Source: Strigamia acuminata
Taxonomy: Eukaryota > Arthropoda > Chilopoda > Geophilomorpha > Linotaeniidae
Length of the DNA stretch: 64,000 nucleotides
Reading direction: 5' to 3'
NCBI GenBank assembly: GCA_949358305.1
Contig: OX442315.1
Coordinates: forward strand, 23,338,427-23,402,426
Part shown: one piece after another, positions 29,301-37,600 of the stretch
How positions within the stretch are numbered: the stretch's first letter is position 1
Layout: every line of letters starts with the position of its first letter
The notes under the pieces: model-generated
The model's input: the letters and a program-made list of their open reading frames with translations, nothing else
Database searches by the model: none
What the model was told of the DNA's origin: nothing
Made by a program: the position numbers and the translations under genes

Positions 29301-32300
29301 TTTCCGTCTGACACGAGATGAAGATCTGACTGTAATTAAGATTCTATGTTAATTTCTATCCTGTCATCTGCATTAAAGAGACCACAAGCTTAATCCATTT
29401 AGGACTGCCACAAGCTTTCTACTAGCCTACTTGTGCGCTTAATAAACTCATCAACTTATTAGAAACAGAAACGGCATTTCTCTACAAGATCTTTCATTTT
29501 AACATTTCATTTCTTATTAGCCGCGTTAACAGACGATCAAAAGGATATCTCTCTAATCCATTCGGGCTCCCCTGGAATGGGAACGCAGTAATAGCACATT
29601 CGCTCCTCAGTTCTATTTTGACTGGAATCCATGTTGATTTCAATATGCGACTGCGCAATGTAAAACAAGATGTTATTAAAATGGAAAATGACAAAAATAA
29701 TTAAAAATAATCATAATAAATCACCTCGGTTGGTATTACATCTCGAAACCAACTGCATTTTTTCGATATTAAATTCTCTTTTTCATTTTTTGTTTCATAA
29801 ATGCCCAAATAAAATTCGGGATCATACATGTCCTGAATCATACATCGCAGACGAACCAACGAATTTGGCTGCAAATATTCACTTTTGCAGTCATTCAGTG
29901 AAGGAATCTGTAAAAATTCAAAATAAAAATATTAATAAATTTTAATTATAAATTTTCAATGAGATGCAGTAATAATTTGGTTAGCAATAAAAGCGGTTGT
30001 CCAATGCATTTGGAAAACCAAACTTAAAATGTTCCACTCGTATGGTTTATTCATGGTAATTAGATAATGTATCACATAAAAAATGCAAAGTTAAGGAAAG
30101 CTGCACTACAGCATAAGCAGGAACTAGCCGTTTTTCCCTCCCTTTCTAACTCAATTTAGCTTTAAAACTTGGGCCTAATTAGTCAAATAACTGAATGGAT
30201 CAAACAGTTTCCCCGGAAAAATGCGTCTCTTTCTTGTAATACATTATGAATGGATGAAATTTCATCAGTATAAATAAATAGCTTCTTTCTTCATGTTAGT
30301 AGCTAACGTACCCTCACATCAGAATTTACAATTAAGAAATAACTCACGTTATATCCACTGTGAGAATGATAAAGACAACCGATCAAGATGATTGTCTAAA
30401 CTAGACTGATTTATTCATAAAACCTAGAACCAATCATACAAAAGATAGAACAAGTCTCGAAATGACCCCCAGGGGGAGCTATCGCTCACACGACCCCCCT
30501 TTTTGGGTTGTCGCCCTCGACAACAAAACAAAAAATTCAACAATTTCGATACAATGCGATTTTCTAATGCACAACAAGCCTCCGATAACTCCTCGCTCAT
30601 CTTTGTCGAGTCCGTCTCTCCCGTCAAAGTCTCTTCCTGTTCTTCGGCAAAATATCTCTTAAGCTCCAGGTCCTCCAGCCAGCCCAGCTCCAAATTTTCT
30701 CGTACAATCTTGCCCTTGTGACTCGATTCGTCTTCATTTTCATTCGCCTCATTCTTATCGTGTTCCTCGCCTTTCTCGTCGTGTTCCTCACCATATTTCG
30801 CGTCAACTTCATTGAACCCCGAAACCGTTTCGTCGAATTTTGATCTGTCCTCTCCCAAATTCACATTTTCTACGATCGCAACTAGCTCGATTTTCGTAAC
30901 GTCAAGTTCTAAGTTCTCCTTCCCGCATTCCACGCCAAGATCGTCGTCGTTTTCAACAAATTCTTCGTCGTTGTTGTCAAAAATGCCATTTTCGTTTTCA
31001 ACTTGATCGTTTTTTTCAAATTCGTCAACTTCTCCGTCCTTGTCGTCGTCTGCTACGTCCAAAATCTTGTCATATTCCACGACCAGTGACAAACACACGT
31101 TTTCTCGGTTCGCCTCTTTCTCGAATATTGCGCAACCAACAGTCCGAACCTTGCTGCGATCTCTTGAAACATTCATGTCGCCATTCGGTTCCAAAATCAG
31201 CCTCAGACCTTCTTGCCTACGCCAGTCTGTGCCTACGATGATAGGAAAAGGTAAACCTGACGACACTGCTACATTCCTCATTCTCGATTGAATATTGCCA
31301 ATACGAAACGAAATGTCGAGAAATCCATCGATCTCCAACGGGCCATTGACGGAATGAAAACTGGCCCCCGATCTATTCGCTCTTAATTCCGTATTGTCTT
31401 TCAAAAATCTGCCGTCGATAATTGTCAAGTTTGCGCCCGGATCAATCAGCGCCTCAACGTCCGTGTCAAACTCCTCCACACTACACGCAACGACCGTCAA
31501 ATTCATCTCCGGTTTCCTCGTCTTGACAACACAAGCTATAACCTTCTCCGGCGTTTTCTCCGTCGTAACTGCTCCCGCACTTGCCAACAAACAGTCGAAA
31601 GACACGTGTCCGATCTTACCGCACTTAAAACACGTGAGAGTAGATTTATCCATCCCGTATCTATATTGCACGTGACGTTGTGAGTTCTTGTTCGTCGACG
31701 CCGCCGAAAATGCTTCCTTCGTCGATTCCCTCACCACGTCCTCCGCTGCTCGTTTAACTTCGACGTTACTACTATTTTTGTCCGTTGTCTTCACTTTTCT
31801 CGCCCCGTCCAAACCCCTCGCGCGATGTAAAAGCTCCTCAACCGAACCGATGTTGCCAGATGCCAACGGAAACGACACCAACTCCTCGCCAATTCCGCCC
31901 AAAATCATCGACACTCGATCCGATTCACTTATACGGCTCGCACAACGCTCTAGTAAAGTGTTCTTTGAATAAATGTAATGAACGATCGTCTCCGATGCTT
32001 CCAGTTTTCTTTTCTTTTGCATTTCAAAGAATTCGTTCAAGTTCATGCGGCACTTAAATCTATCTTCTAGAGCCCACATCCAGCCCTCCAAACTCGATAT
32101 TTTCTTTCCTTCAGTCTTCTGCCAGTCGCTGGCGTGACCTTCTAGCCTCGTTGCTGCGTTCAATAGCGTCAGATCGTCCGTCCAGGCCGAAAGCTTCGCC
32201 ACGCGTTTTACCTCCTTCACCCACGAATGCACGTTCTCCTTATCGTCGCCCGAAAAAGAGGATATGGCTTTTACGGTGTCGACGGTTGAGTGCATCTGCA

Positions 32301-34335
32301 CCACCGTGGTCGCGGGACCCGTCTGCGAACACTGGGACGCGATGAAGCGGTTCATCACCAAAGTATTTTGTGCCAACAACTCCGAATTCCGCGTCTCCTT
32401 CTCCGCATTACGCGCCTCCGTTTCCGCATTACGCGCCGCCGTCTCCGACTTGTCCCGCATCAACATCTTCATCATCTCGGCCATTTGAAAAACCATCAAT
32501 TCGGCGGACGATGCCCCACTTCCGCCGGCCGGACGTGCCGCCTCCTCCGCTTCCAGTTTCTCCGCCTCCAACCTTTCTTTCGCCAATTCCTCCGCTGACG
32601 TTTTCTCTACGATCTCCGCATCGTCTTCCACCAACTTCTCCGCCGCGATTCTCTCCGCCTCCGCCGCCTCAAACGCAACGATTTCCTTGTTATTTTGCAA
32701 AAGTACCGTCATCAAGTCTTGCTTCAAATTGCTCGTCGATTCCAATCCGCGCCTGTCGATTTCTCCTTTCAAAATCGTCACCGTGAATACGTTCAGGACG
32801 TCCTCGACGACGGACAAAAGCGACGAACGACATCCTTGCAAAATTACCGCCAAATTTTCCGCCATTACGTCCGCCACGTGTTTCGCAAAATTTTCAACAA
32901 CAATCACCGATCTCGTCAACCACCGACAATGATCACCAACAACTTTTCAACTGCTTATATACGTCTCCGTCTCCAAATCGAACGTTATCTGGACGTTTTC
33001 CACGTGTAACGCGCGTCGTCTCCTTCGTCTCCGTCCCCAAATTTCTCCGCAACTCGATTTTCGAAAATGTTAAGCCCACGCGCTCTTCATCCAAATCGCC
33101 GTCATCAATTTCCAACTGTTTCAACTATTTCACCTTCCCCAAAGTCTTTTTATGTCGACTGCGCCATGTGAGAATGATAAAGACAACCGATCAAGATGAT
33201 TGTCTAAACTAGACTGATTTATTCATAAAACCTAGAACCAATCATACAAAAGATAGAACAAGTCTCGAAATGACCCCCAGGGGGAGCTATCGCTCACATC
33301 CACCTTAATTATAAATGTTCAAAGAATATTATCAATATTTATTAAAATGAGATAAAATCTCATTTCTTATTCTCTTCATAAACATGTTTCAGTTTTCAGA
33401 AAACTACATCAAATTGAAATACTGCATTGATTCTCTTAAATATTAACGAACAAAACTCTTAACCATATGTCAAAAATTGAAACAATTTATAATAAAATAT
33501 TGAAAGTTTGCTAATTTAAAAAGGAAGGAAAAAAAATCTTATTTCTTTTCAAAACAAAAAGCTTATTTTCAAACTAAAAAATATCAGTTTGAAACACAAT
33601 TAAACGCTGTTAGCCAAAACCACTCAGCCAGAAGAAGAAAAAACACCACAAGAGGTAAATACGGAGATTGTTTAATGTTTACTAAATTCAACTTTTCTCT
33701 TTGAACTTCAGAAAAAGTTTATTAAGTAAATTTCAAATCCATTACTTGAATGTTTGTGGCAGCAATACACATGCTTTGCTTTTCACGTTTATATTCGATT
33801 AATATTTAATACGAGTATGCGGTATGAGAGCTGCTATTGAAATTACTAATGAACTTTCTAACAACTTCTTGACTAAAGATGGCAGCACTTTCCAGCATGC
33901 AATGGACGAACGGAGGAGCAGTTGAGCAGTTCAAACCAGAAATCTCATCTCATCTCATGTTCCCCGAAACCATACATCGTATTAATTTTTATTTAACGCT
34001 GACGGAATGTTGTTTAAAATACAATAATTAGCATACTAGATAACTTTTCTTTGAGCTTACCGAATAAAATTCATTGGGGTCGTTCAATTTTTGCTTGAAG
34101 AAGTTTAAAACGTTATCCAAAGAGTTCCCTGAATTTTCTGTAAAGAAATTTGTGTGAAGAATTATACATTGCAGGGACAAGCGTGATGAAAAGATGAAAA
34201 TATTGGACTAGGTAATCCAAGACAACACTGCACTAGCAACACGTGTTTCATATATGATTGTGAAAATAAACGATTTTTAATCATACCGAATATGTTCTCC
34301 ACAACTTTTAACGGGTTGTTTTTCCAATCTTCCAT
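16076..34335 (-). CDS. MCMBP: Mini-chromosome maintenance complex-binding protein (complete, 15 exons)
   Basis: Binds MCM helicase subunits and helps assemble or unload MCM complexes around S phase; nuclear (family knowledge). Exons, from the start: 34287-34335, 34061-34137, 29725-29907, 29549-29650, 28869-29088, 27947-28029, 23644-23744, 20391-20548, 19543-19666, 18403-18523, 18110-18275, 17818-17951, 17405-17566, 16710-16798, 16076-16184. They sum to 1,878 nt, about 625 aa, close to the recalled ~640 aa of the human protein. Family landmarks in order: [17 protein letters not shown] at the N terminus, [91 protein letters not shown] and [16 protein letters not shown]. All introns are GT-AG except the fourth, which is AT-AC. 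The second intron holds an LTR element. The start is the first Met, in a promoter region shared with SEC23IP. Confidence 0.95.
16185..17404 (-). other. MCMBP introns 13 and 14
   Basis: Introns 16799-17404 and 16185-16709 surround the exon at 16710-16798. No additional feature was seen. Confidence 0.6.
18524..20390 (-). other. MCMBP introns 8 and 9
   Basis: Introns 18524-19542 and 19667-20390 surround the 124-nt exon at 19543-19666. They contain poly-A tracts near 18531-18571 and nothing else recognisable. Confidence 0.6.
20549..23643 (-). other. MCMBP intron 7 (3.1 kb)
   Basis: AT-rich, with a short TTCCG tandem at 22376-22395 and purine-rich stretches. No gene or mobile element was identified. 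Confidence 0.65.
22376..22395. repeat. TTCCG tandem (4 copies)
   Basis: Four perfect 5-bp units in MCMBP intron 7, followed by a variant TCCCG. Confidence 0.8.
23745..27946 (-). other. MCMBP intron 6 (4.2 kb)
   Basis: AT-rich intron with a TTA tandem near 26347-26386, an AAAT-rich run near 27161-27213, and poly-A and GAA runs around 26610-26650. No exon or transposon was recognised. It lies between the exon ending ACIAK and the exon starting VYDEKEN. Confidence 0.65.
26347..26386. repeat. TTA/ATT microsatellite
   Basis: Trinucleotide repeat with one interruption, in MCMBP intron 6. Confidence 0.85.
28030..28868 (-). other. MCMBP intron 5 (0.84 kb)
   Basis: AT-rich intron between the exons ending ELAHG and beginning REGEN. 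It holds the poly-C tract at 28735-28754 and nothing else recognised. Confidence 0.6.
28735..28754. repeat. Poly-C tract (20 C)
   Basis: Uninterrupted homopolymer in MCMBP intron 5. Its length may be uncertain in assembly. Confidence 0.9.
29089..29548 (-). other. AT-AC (U12-type) intron of MCMBP
   Basis: On the - strand the exon ends at the WIRE codons and the intron opens with ATATCCTTTT, an exact match to the minor-spliceosome AT-AC 5' splice site. The intron ends in CAC, with TTTTCTTAAC (one mismatch to the U12 branch consensus TTCCTTAAC) about 10 nt before it. Both borders are in phase 0. The joined protein reads through with good MCMBP similarity up to the HKKR motif. No GT donor gives an open frame, because a TGA follows within three codons. 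Confidence 0.88.
30359..30490 (-). repeat. 3' LTR (132 bp)
   Basis: Same sequence as 33167-33298, bounded by TG...CA on the + strand. On the - strand it carries AATAAA (30410-30415), a likely poly(A) signal. It also contains the last codons and the stop (30424-30426) of the Gag ORF. Confidence 0.95.
30424..32919 (-). CDS. Gag-like polyprotein with zinc knuckle and retropepsin-like domain (831 aa)
   Basis: Single intact ORF of the LTR element. Residues ~60-190: a long Ala/Glu/Lys-rich region, probably coiled coil. Residues ~230-370: a Retrotrans_gag/PEG10-like capsid region with SDWQKTEG and WALEDRFKC. Residues ~426-442: a CCHC zinc knuckle (C-x2-C-x4-H-x4-C). Residues ~485-565: an aspartic-protease-like region with [12 protein letters not shown] and the C-terminal motif IIVGTDW. 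The active-site triad reads D-P-G rather than the usual D-T/S-G, so activity is uncertain. Residues ~600-790 are strongly acidic (Asp/Glu/Asn). The ORF starts about 250 nt inside the 5' LTR and its stop lies within the 3' LTR. It should build virus-like particles and bind RNA. No polymerase or integrase is encoded. Confidence 0.9.
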   Translation of the reverse strand: MTRSVIVVENFAKHVADVMAENLAVILQGCRSSLLSVVEDVLNVFTVTILKGEIDRRGLESTSNLKQDLMTVLLQNNKEIVAFEAAEAERIAAEKLVEDDAEIVEKTSAEELAKERLEAEKLEAEEAARPAGGSGASSAELMVFQMAEMMKMLMRDKSETAARNAETEARNAEKETRNSELLAQNTLVMNRFIASQCSQTGPATTVVQMHSTVDTVKAISSFSGDDKENVHSWVKEVKRVAKLSAWTDDLTLLNAATRLEGHASDWQKTEGKKISSLEGWMWALEDRFKCRMNLNEFFEMQKKRKLEASETIVHYIYSKNTLLERCASRISESDRVSMILGGIGEELVSFPLASGNIGSVEELLHRARGLDGARKVKTTDKNSSNVEVKRAAEDVVRESTKEAFSAASTNKNSQRHVQYRYGMDKSTLTCFKCGKIGHVSFDCLLASAGAVTTEKTPEKVIACVVKTRKPEMNLTVVACSVEEFDTDVEALIDPGANLTIIDGRFLKDNTELRANRSGASFHSVNGPLEIDGFLDISFRIGNIQSRMRNVAVSSGLPFPIIVGTDWRRQEGLRLILEPNGDMNVSRDRSKVRTVGCAIFEKEANRENVCLSLVVEYDKILDVADDDKDGEVDEFEKNDQVENENGIFDNNDEEFVENDDDLGVECGKENLELDVTKIELVAIVENVNLGEDRSKFDETVSGFNEVDAKYGEEHDEKGEEHDKNEANENEDESSHKGKIVRENLELGWLEDLELKRYFAEEQEETLTGETDSTKMSEELSEACCALENRIVSKLLNFLFCCRGRQPKKGGRVSDSSPWGSFRDLFYLLYDWF
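30491..30507 (-). promoter_or_regulatory. Polypurine tract
   Basis: On the - strand AAAAAGGGGGG plus TCG precedes the 3' LTR, the normal position for plus-strand DNA priming. Confidence 0.75.
33156..33166 (-). promoter_or_regulatory. Primer binding site, tRNA-Ser type
   Basis: Reads TGGCGCAGTCG on the - strand, directly abutting the 5' LTR. It is complementary to a tRNA 3' end of CGACTGCG plus CCA, the serine tRNA acceptor stem. Confidence 0.8.
33167..33298 (-). repeat. 5' LTR (132 bp)
   Basis: Second copy of the terminal repeat, with no difference found by eye from the first. The right-hand target duplicate TCCAC follows at 33299-33303. Confidence 0.95.
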
Positions 34336-34698
34336 TGAATGAATAATATTTGCGTGTTTTAAACTACAAGGACTTCCGATGGAGGTCGGACACCGTCAAG
34401 ATAACTAAAACACAACAACGGAGCAAGTGGTATCAAGGCAAACAAGAAGATTCCCGCTCATTTTGCTTATTACATGACGAAAATTAGTAACGTAACTTTA
34501 GAAATTTGATGCTTTACGTTCATTAAAATTAGTATTTTTATTTTTCCTTTACATGGGGATGAGAAGTTTTATTTTATTAATTTGCTGGAAATTTTTAGTC
34601 AAAAAATGGTCAATGTTGAGAATTTGTGAAATCACGCCGATTGTTCCGGATCCAGAATAAACTCTGAATCTTGTTCCTGTTTGCGTACGTGCTGGAAC
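34336..34698. promoter_or_regulatory. Bidirectional promoter region, MCMBP / SEC23IP
   Basis: Only 363 bp separate the MCMBP start codon (34335, - strand) and the SEC23IP start codon (34699, + strand). Both promoters and both 5' UTRs must fit here unless untranslated exons lie further away. No TATA box is obvious. The arrangement is divergent, as recalled for the human pair. Confidence 0.65.
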
Positions 34699-37600
34699 AT
34701 GGCGGACAGATATCCCAAATCGACGGGAATCCAGTCTACATCGTTATTAGTCTATCCTCCTAGCAGCGGGTTTTCATTTAACGAATTAAGTGGAAATGCG
34801 CTACTTTTACCCGTTTCACAAAACACAGCTGCTGTACAACCTGACGGTATGTTTAATTAAAGAAAAAACAACTAATAATTATTCGACTGATATTATTCTT
34901 TCCGTATATCAGCTCATTTCCAGTGGCTGATGTTAACATATTGTGTAATTTGCTGATAATTTGCAAAATAAAGTTTGACAGAAAAAAATATTACCGTATA
35001 TAAAGATGCAGGTCCTTGTGAGATCGAATTTTTAAAACAAAAAATAAATAAACTGATTCCGTGTTCCTTTTGATAATTTTATTTCATAAGTTTTTTTTTT
35101 TTTTTTTTTTTTTCAAATTCTAAAACAAATTAGAACGGAAACTTTGCAGTTGTGCAGTTATAAAACTTTTAATTTTGCTCAGCTCACACTCTAAAAGAGC
35201 GAGACCCGTCATCCCAAGGAGCACATTTTGCCCTAAAAAAAACCATAACATTATGCAAAAGGAATTAATTTTTGCTTCCTTAATTATATGCCAATGCTCT
35301 GAGGATTTTGTGATGAAAATTCTGAATTGTGGGCTGAAACGAAAGCAAAAAAAAAGTTCAATATGTGGAAAGGCAATATTTTTATTCCTATTTTTTTGAT
35401 AAATTTTTTTTTTTTAATCGATGAATTAATTTTGTTAATTTCCTCCGAAAGGGATTATTTTTTTAAGTTTTTAATTTTTTAATTTTTCTTTTGTTATATC
35501 AGGTGGAGTCGGTGAACCCGATAACTTTTTAGGCCAAAATACATCAAACTCACCTGTTGGCTATTTCCAAACAAGTTCAAATGGAGCAAAAGAAATCACT
35601 GATCCGTTTTCACAAATAGGAAAAGAAACCGAGATACCCTTTACAGTACCACCAGTTCAACCAACACCAGGTGCAATAAAAAAAAATTTAATCTAACTTG
35701 TCTTTGCTCCTCACTTTTTTTTTAAAAAAAAAAAAGAAAAAAAAATTATTTTTGGTAATGAAATTTTCCAAATTGCTAGTGGCAGCACCACGCTGTAATT
35801 AGCAACCGAATAGGATTATTATTGCAGAAGCAACGTATTCATGCATGAAACACTAACGGGTAATGTTTGTGCTTTCGTAGAAATAGCTCGAAACCATTAA
35901 TAGTAATAGGAATGGTACGTGTTCACCTCCGGAATAAGAATAATCAACATACTTCAAATACCAACTGCAGCCAAACATCCATAACCTGTCAACAACCGAC
36001 CAAATGCATTAATTCTGAATTCATAATTTAAAAAGTGAGCAATAGGCTTAACAGGGTAGAGAGAGAGAGAGAGACTAGACACTGGCTGTGTTGTGTTTAG
36101 ACAAAAGAAAATGAATTGTTAGGAAACTTTTGCTAATTCTTTCTTAATGAAGTTAAAGGTAATTTAGTCTTAAGTCCAAGCGGTTGCGTTGTTTACTGGA
36201 TATTTTTAAATTGCAAGTTTGATATCAATGGGCTAGAGCACAAGGTCAATGCGCCACGATAGCGCCACATTCATATACAAGGTAGAAGCCACCCAACCCA
36301 CCCCTTCTTGCATCCTCCTTTCCTTTCCTTTTGCGAGACTCAATGAATATTAAAATTTTAATAAGTTGGCACAATGGCGAGCCGAAAGACCTCTGCAACG
36401 TTCATCTCTTGAGCAGAGGTCTTTACGTTATTATAACCTCTGGGAGAAGTGGAGTGCCATCTTTTCTTCTCTTCTCGGTCACTGCTGTTTAGGAATGCCA
36501 AAAGTCCACAATTCAGTTGGCTAAGTCATAAAATGGACCCTTAACTTTTCTCTGACATCCGGACCCGGCATTTAATTGCTGTTGCTCGTTTGAATGGGTG
36601 AATGGGGAGACGCAGACACACCTTCATAATAAAAGATCAGACCGGTGAAAATTTCTCCTCTTTTCCCCCCACTGTCTTTAAAATGAGACGGGGACGGGGA
36701 CGGGGACACGGGGGAAATGGAGAAGGAGGAGGTTGTCCTAATGGTCTAATCAACCTACGAAGCGATATGTTTCGTCCTAGGGCATGGGATTAAAAAGGGG
36801 TGGCATAAATTAATTACAATTGCAAATATATGTTGCTTCATAATGAGAAAATTGTTTCGCATTATTTCTTAATGTTATTTTACACTGCGTAATGGGTCTG
36901 CGTGGACTTATCATATCATCCTCTCTTTATCATAAGCGAGGTCAGTTTAAGCAAGGAGAAAAGGACGCTTTACGATTTTCTTATGCTAATATTGCTTCAG
37001 AAATATGAGCGTTATCAATAATAAGAGTAATAATAAATATGAATTTTTTTCTTTCTCGCCAGTTGTAGGCGCTGCGTGCTCTAATTTGCACATGCCGTTG
37101 AGAGCTGTGGAGCCTTTGCCATCATCTACATCAACATCTACTAACTCCAATTTATCAGAAGTAAATAAATTGTTTGTTTATTTATTTATGTATTTATTTA
37201 TTTTCATTTTAAATTTATTCTAAATTTATTCATTTTTGTGCGTAGAGTGCCAAAACACCGTCTACGTCTCCATTTATGAATAAATCAGCATCAGTTCAGT
37301 ACAAACCGGTTCTGCATCACTGGTTTTATTGTAAAGAAATTGAAAAGAAAAAGGTTTGGTTGCCGTTTAGTTTGATTGATTCTGTGCATTTGGAAGACAT
37401 TTTTAATTCGGGTATGTCTTTATTTTATTTTGTTTTATTTTATTTTTTATTTTGCTTATGTTGGGTCATAATTTTCTTTTTTTAATTTAAGAACATAAAG
37501 AGGATATTGTTGTTCCCACTGACGGCGGGCGTTATGACGTCCATTTAGATAAACGACTTCGTTACCCGCTTTATTGGGAAGAAGATCCTACACCTGTCCG

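Larger units (their letters stand above)
30359..33298 (-). mobile_element. Gag-protease-only LTR retrotransposon (complete, 2,940 bp)
   Basis: Two direct repeats of 132 bp (30359-30490, 33167-33298) read as identical. They begin TGTGAG and end CTCACA and are flanked by a 5-bp target duplication, TCCAC (30354-30358, 33299-33303). On the - strand the 5' LTR is followed directly by TGGCGCAGTCG, complementary to a tRNA-Ser 3' end as used by 17.6/297-type gypsy elements. The 3' LTR is preceded by a purine tract. The interior has one long ORF (Gag plus retropepsin-like domain) and no reverse transcriptase, RNase H or integrase. It would need these in trans. It sits in MCMBP intron 2 in the same orientation as the gene. 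Identical LTRs suggest a recent insertion. Confidence 0.95.
29908..34060 (-). other. MCMBP intron 2, host of the LTR element
   Basis: Outside the 2,940-bp element (30359-33298) and its target duplications, this intron is AT-rich sequence without recognisable coding content. Confidence 0.65.

Noticed and set aside
29520-29548. In-frame TGA after WIREISF in MCMBP, suggesting a pseudogene
   Set aside because: The sequence ATATCCTTTT there is an AT-AC intron donor, and joining to 29088 restores the protein.
32290-32786. + strand ORFs rich in Pro/Arg over the LTR element
   Set aside because: Antisense shadows of the Gag ORF.
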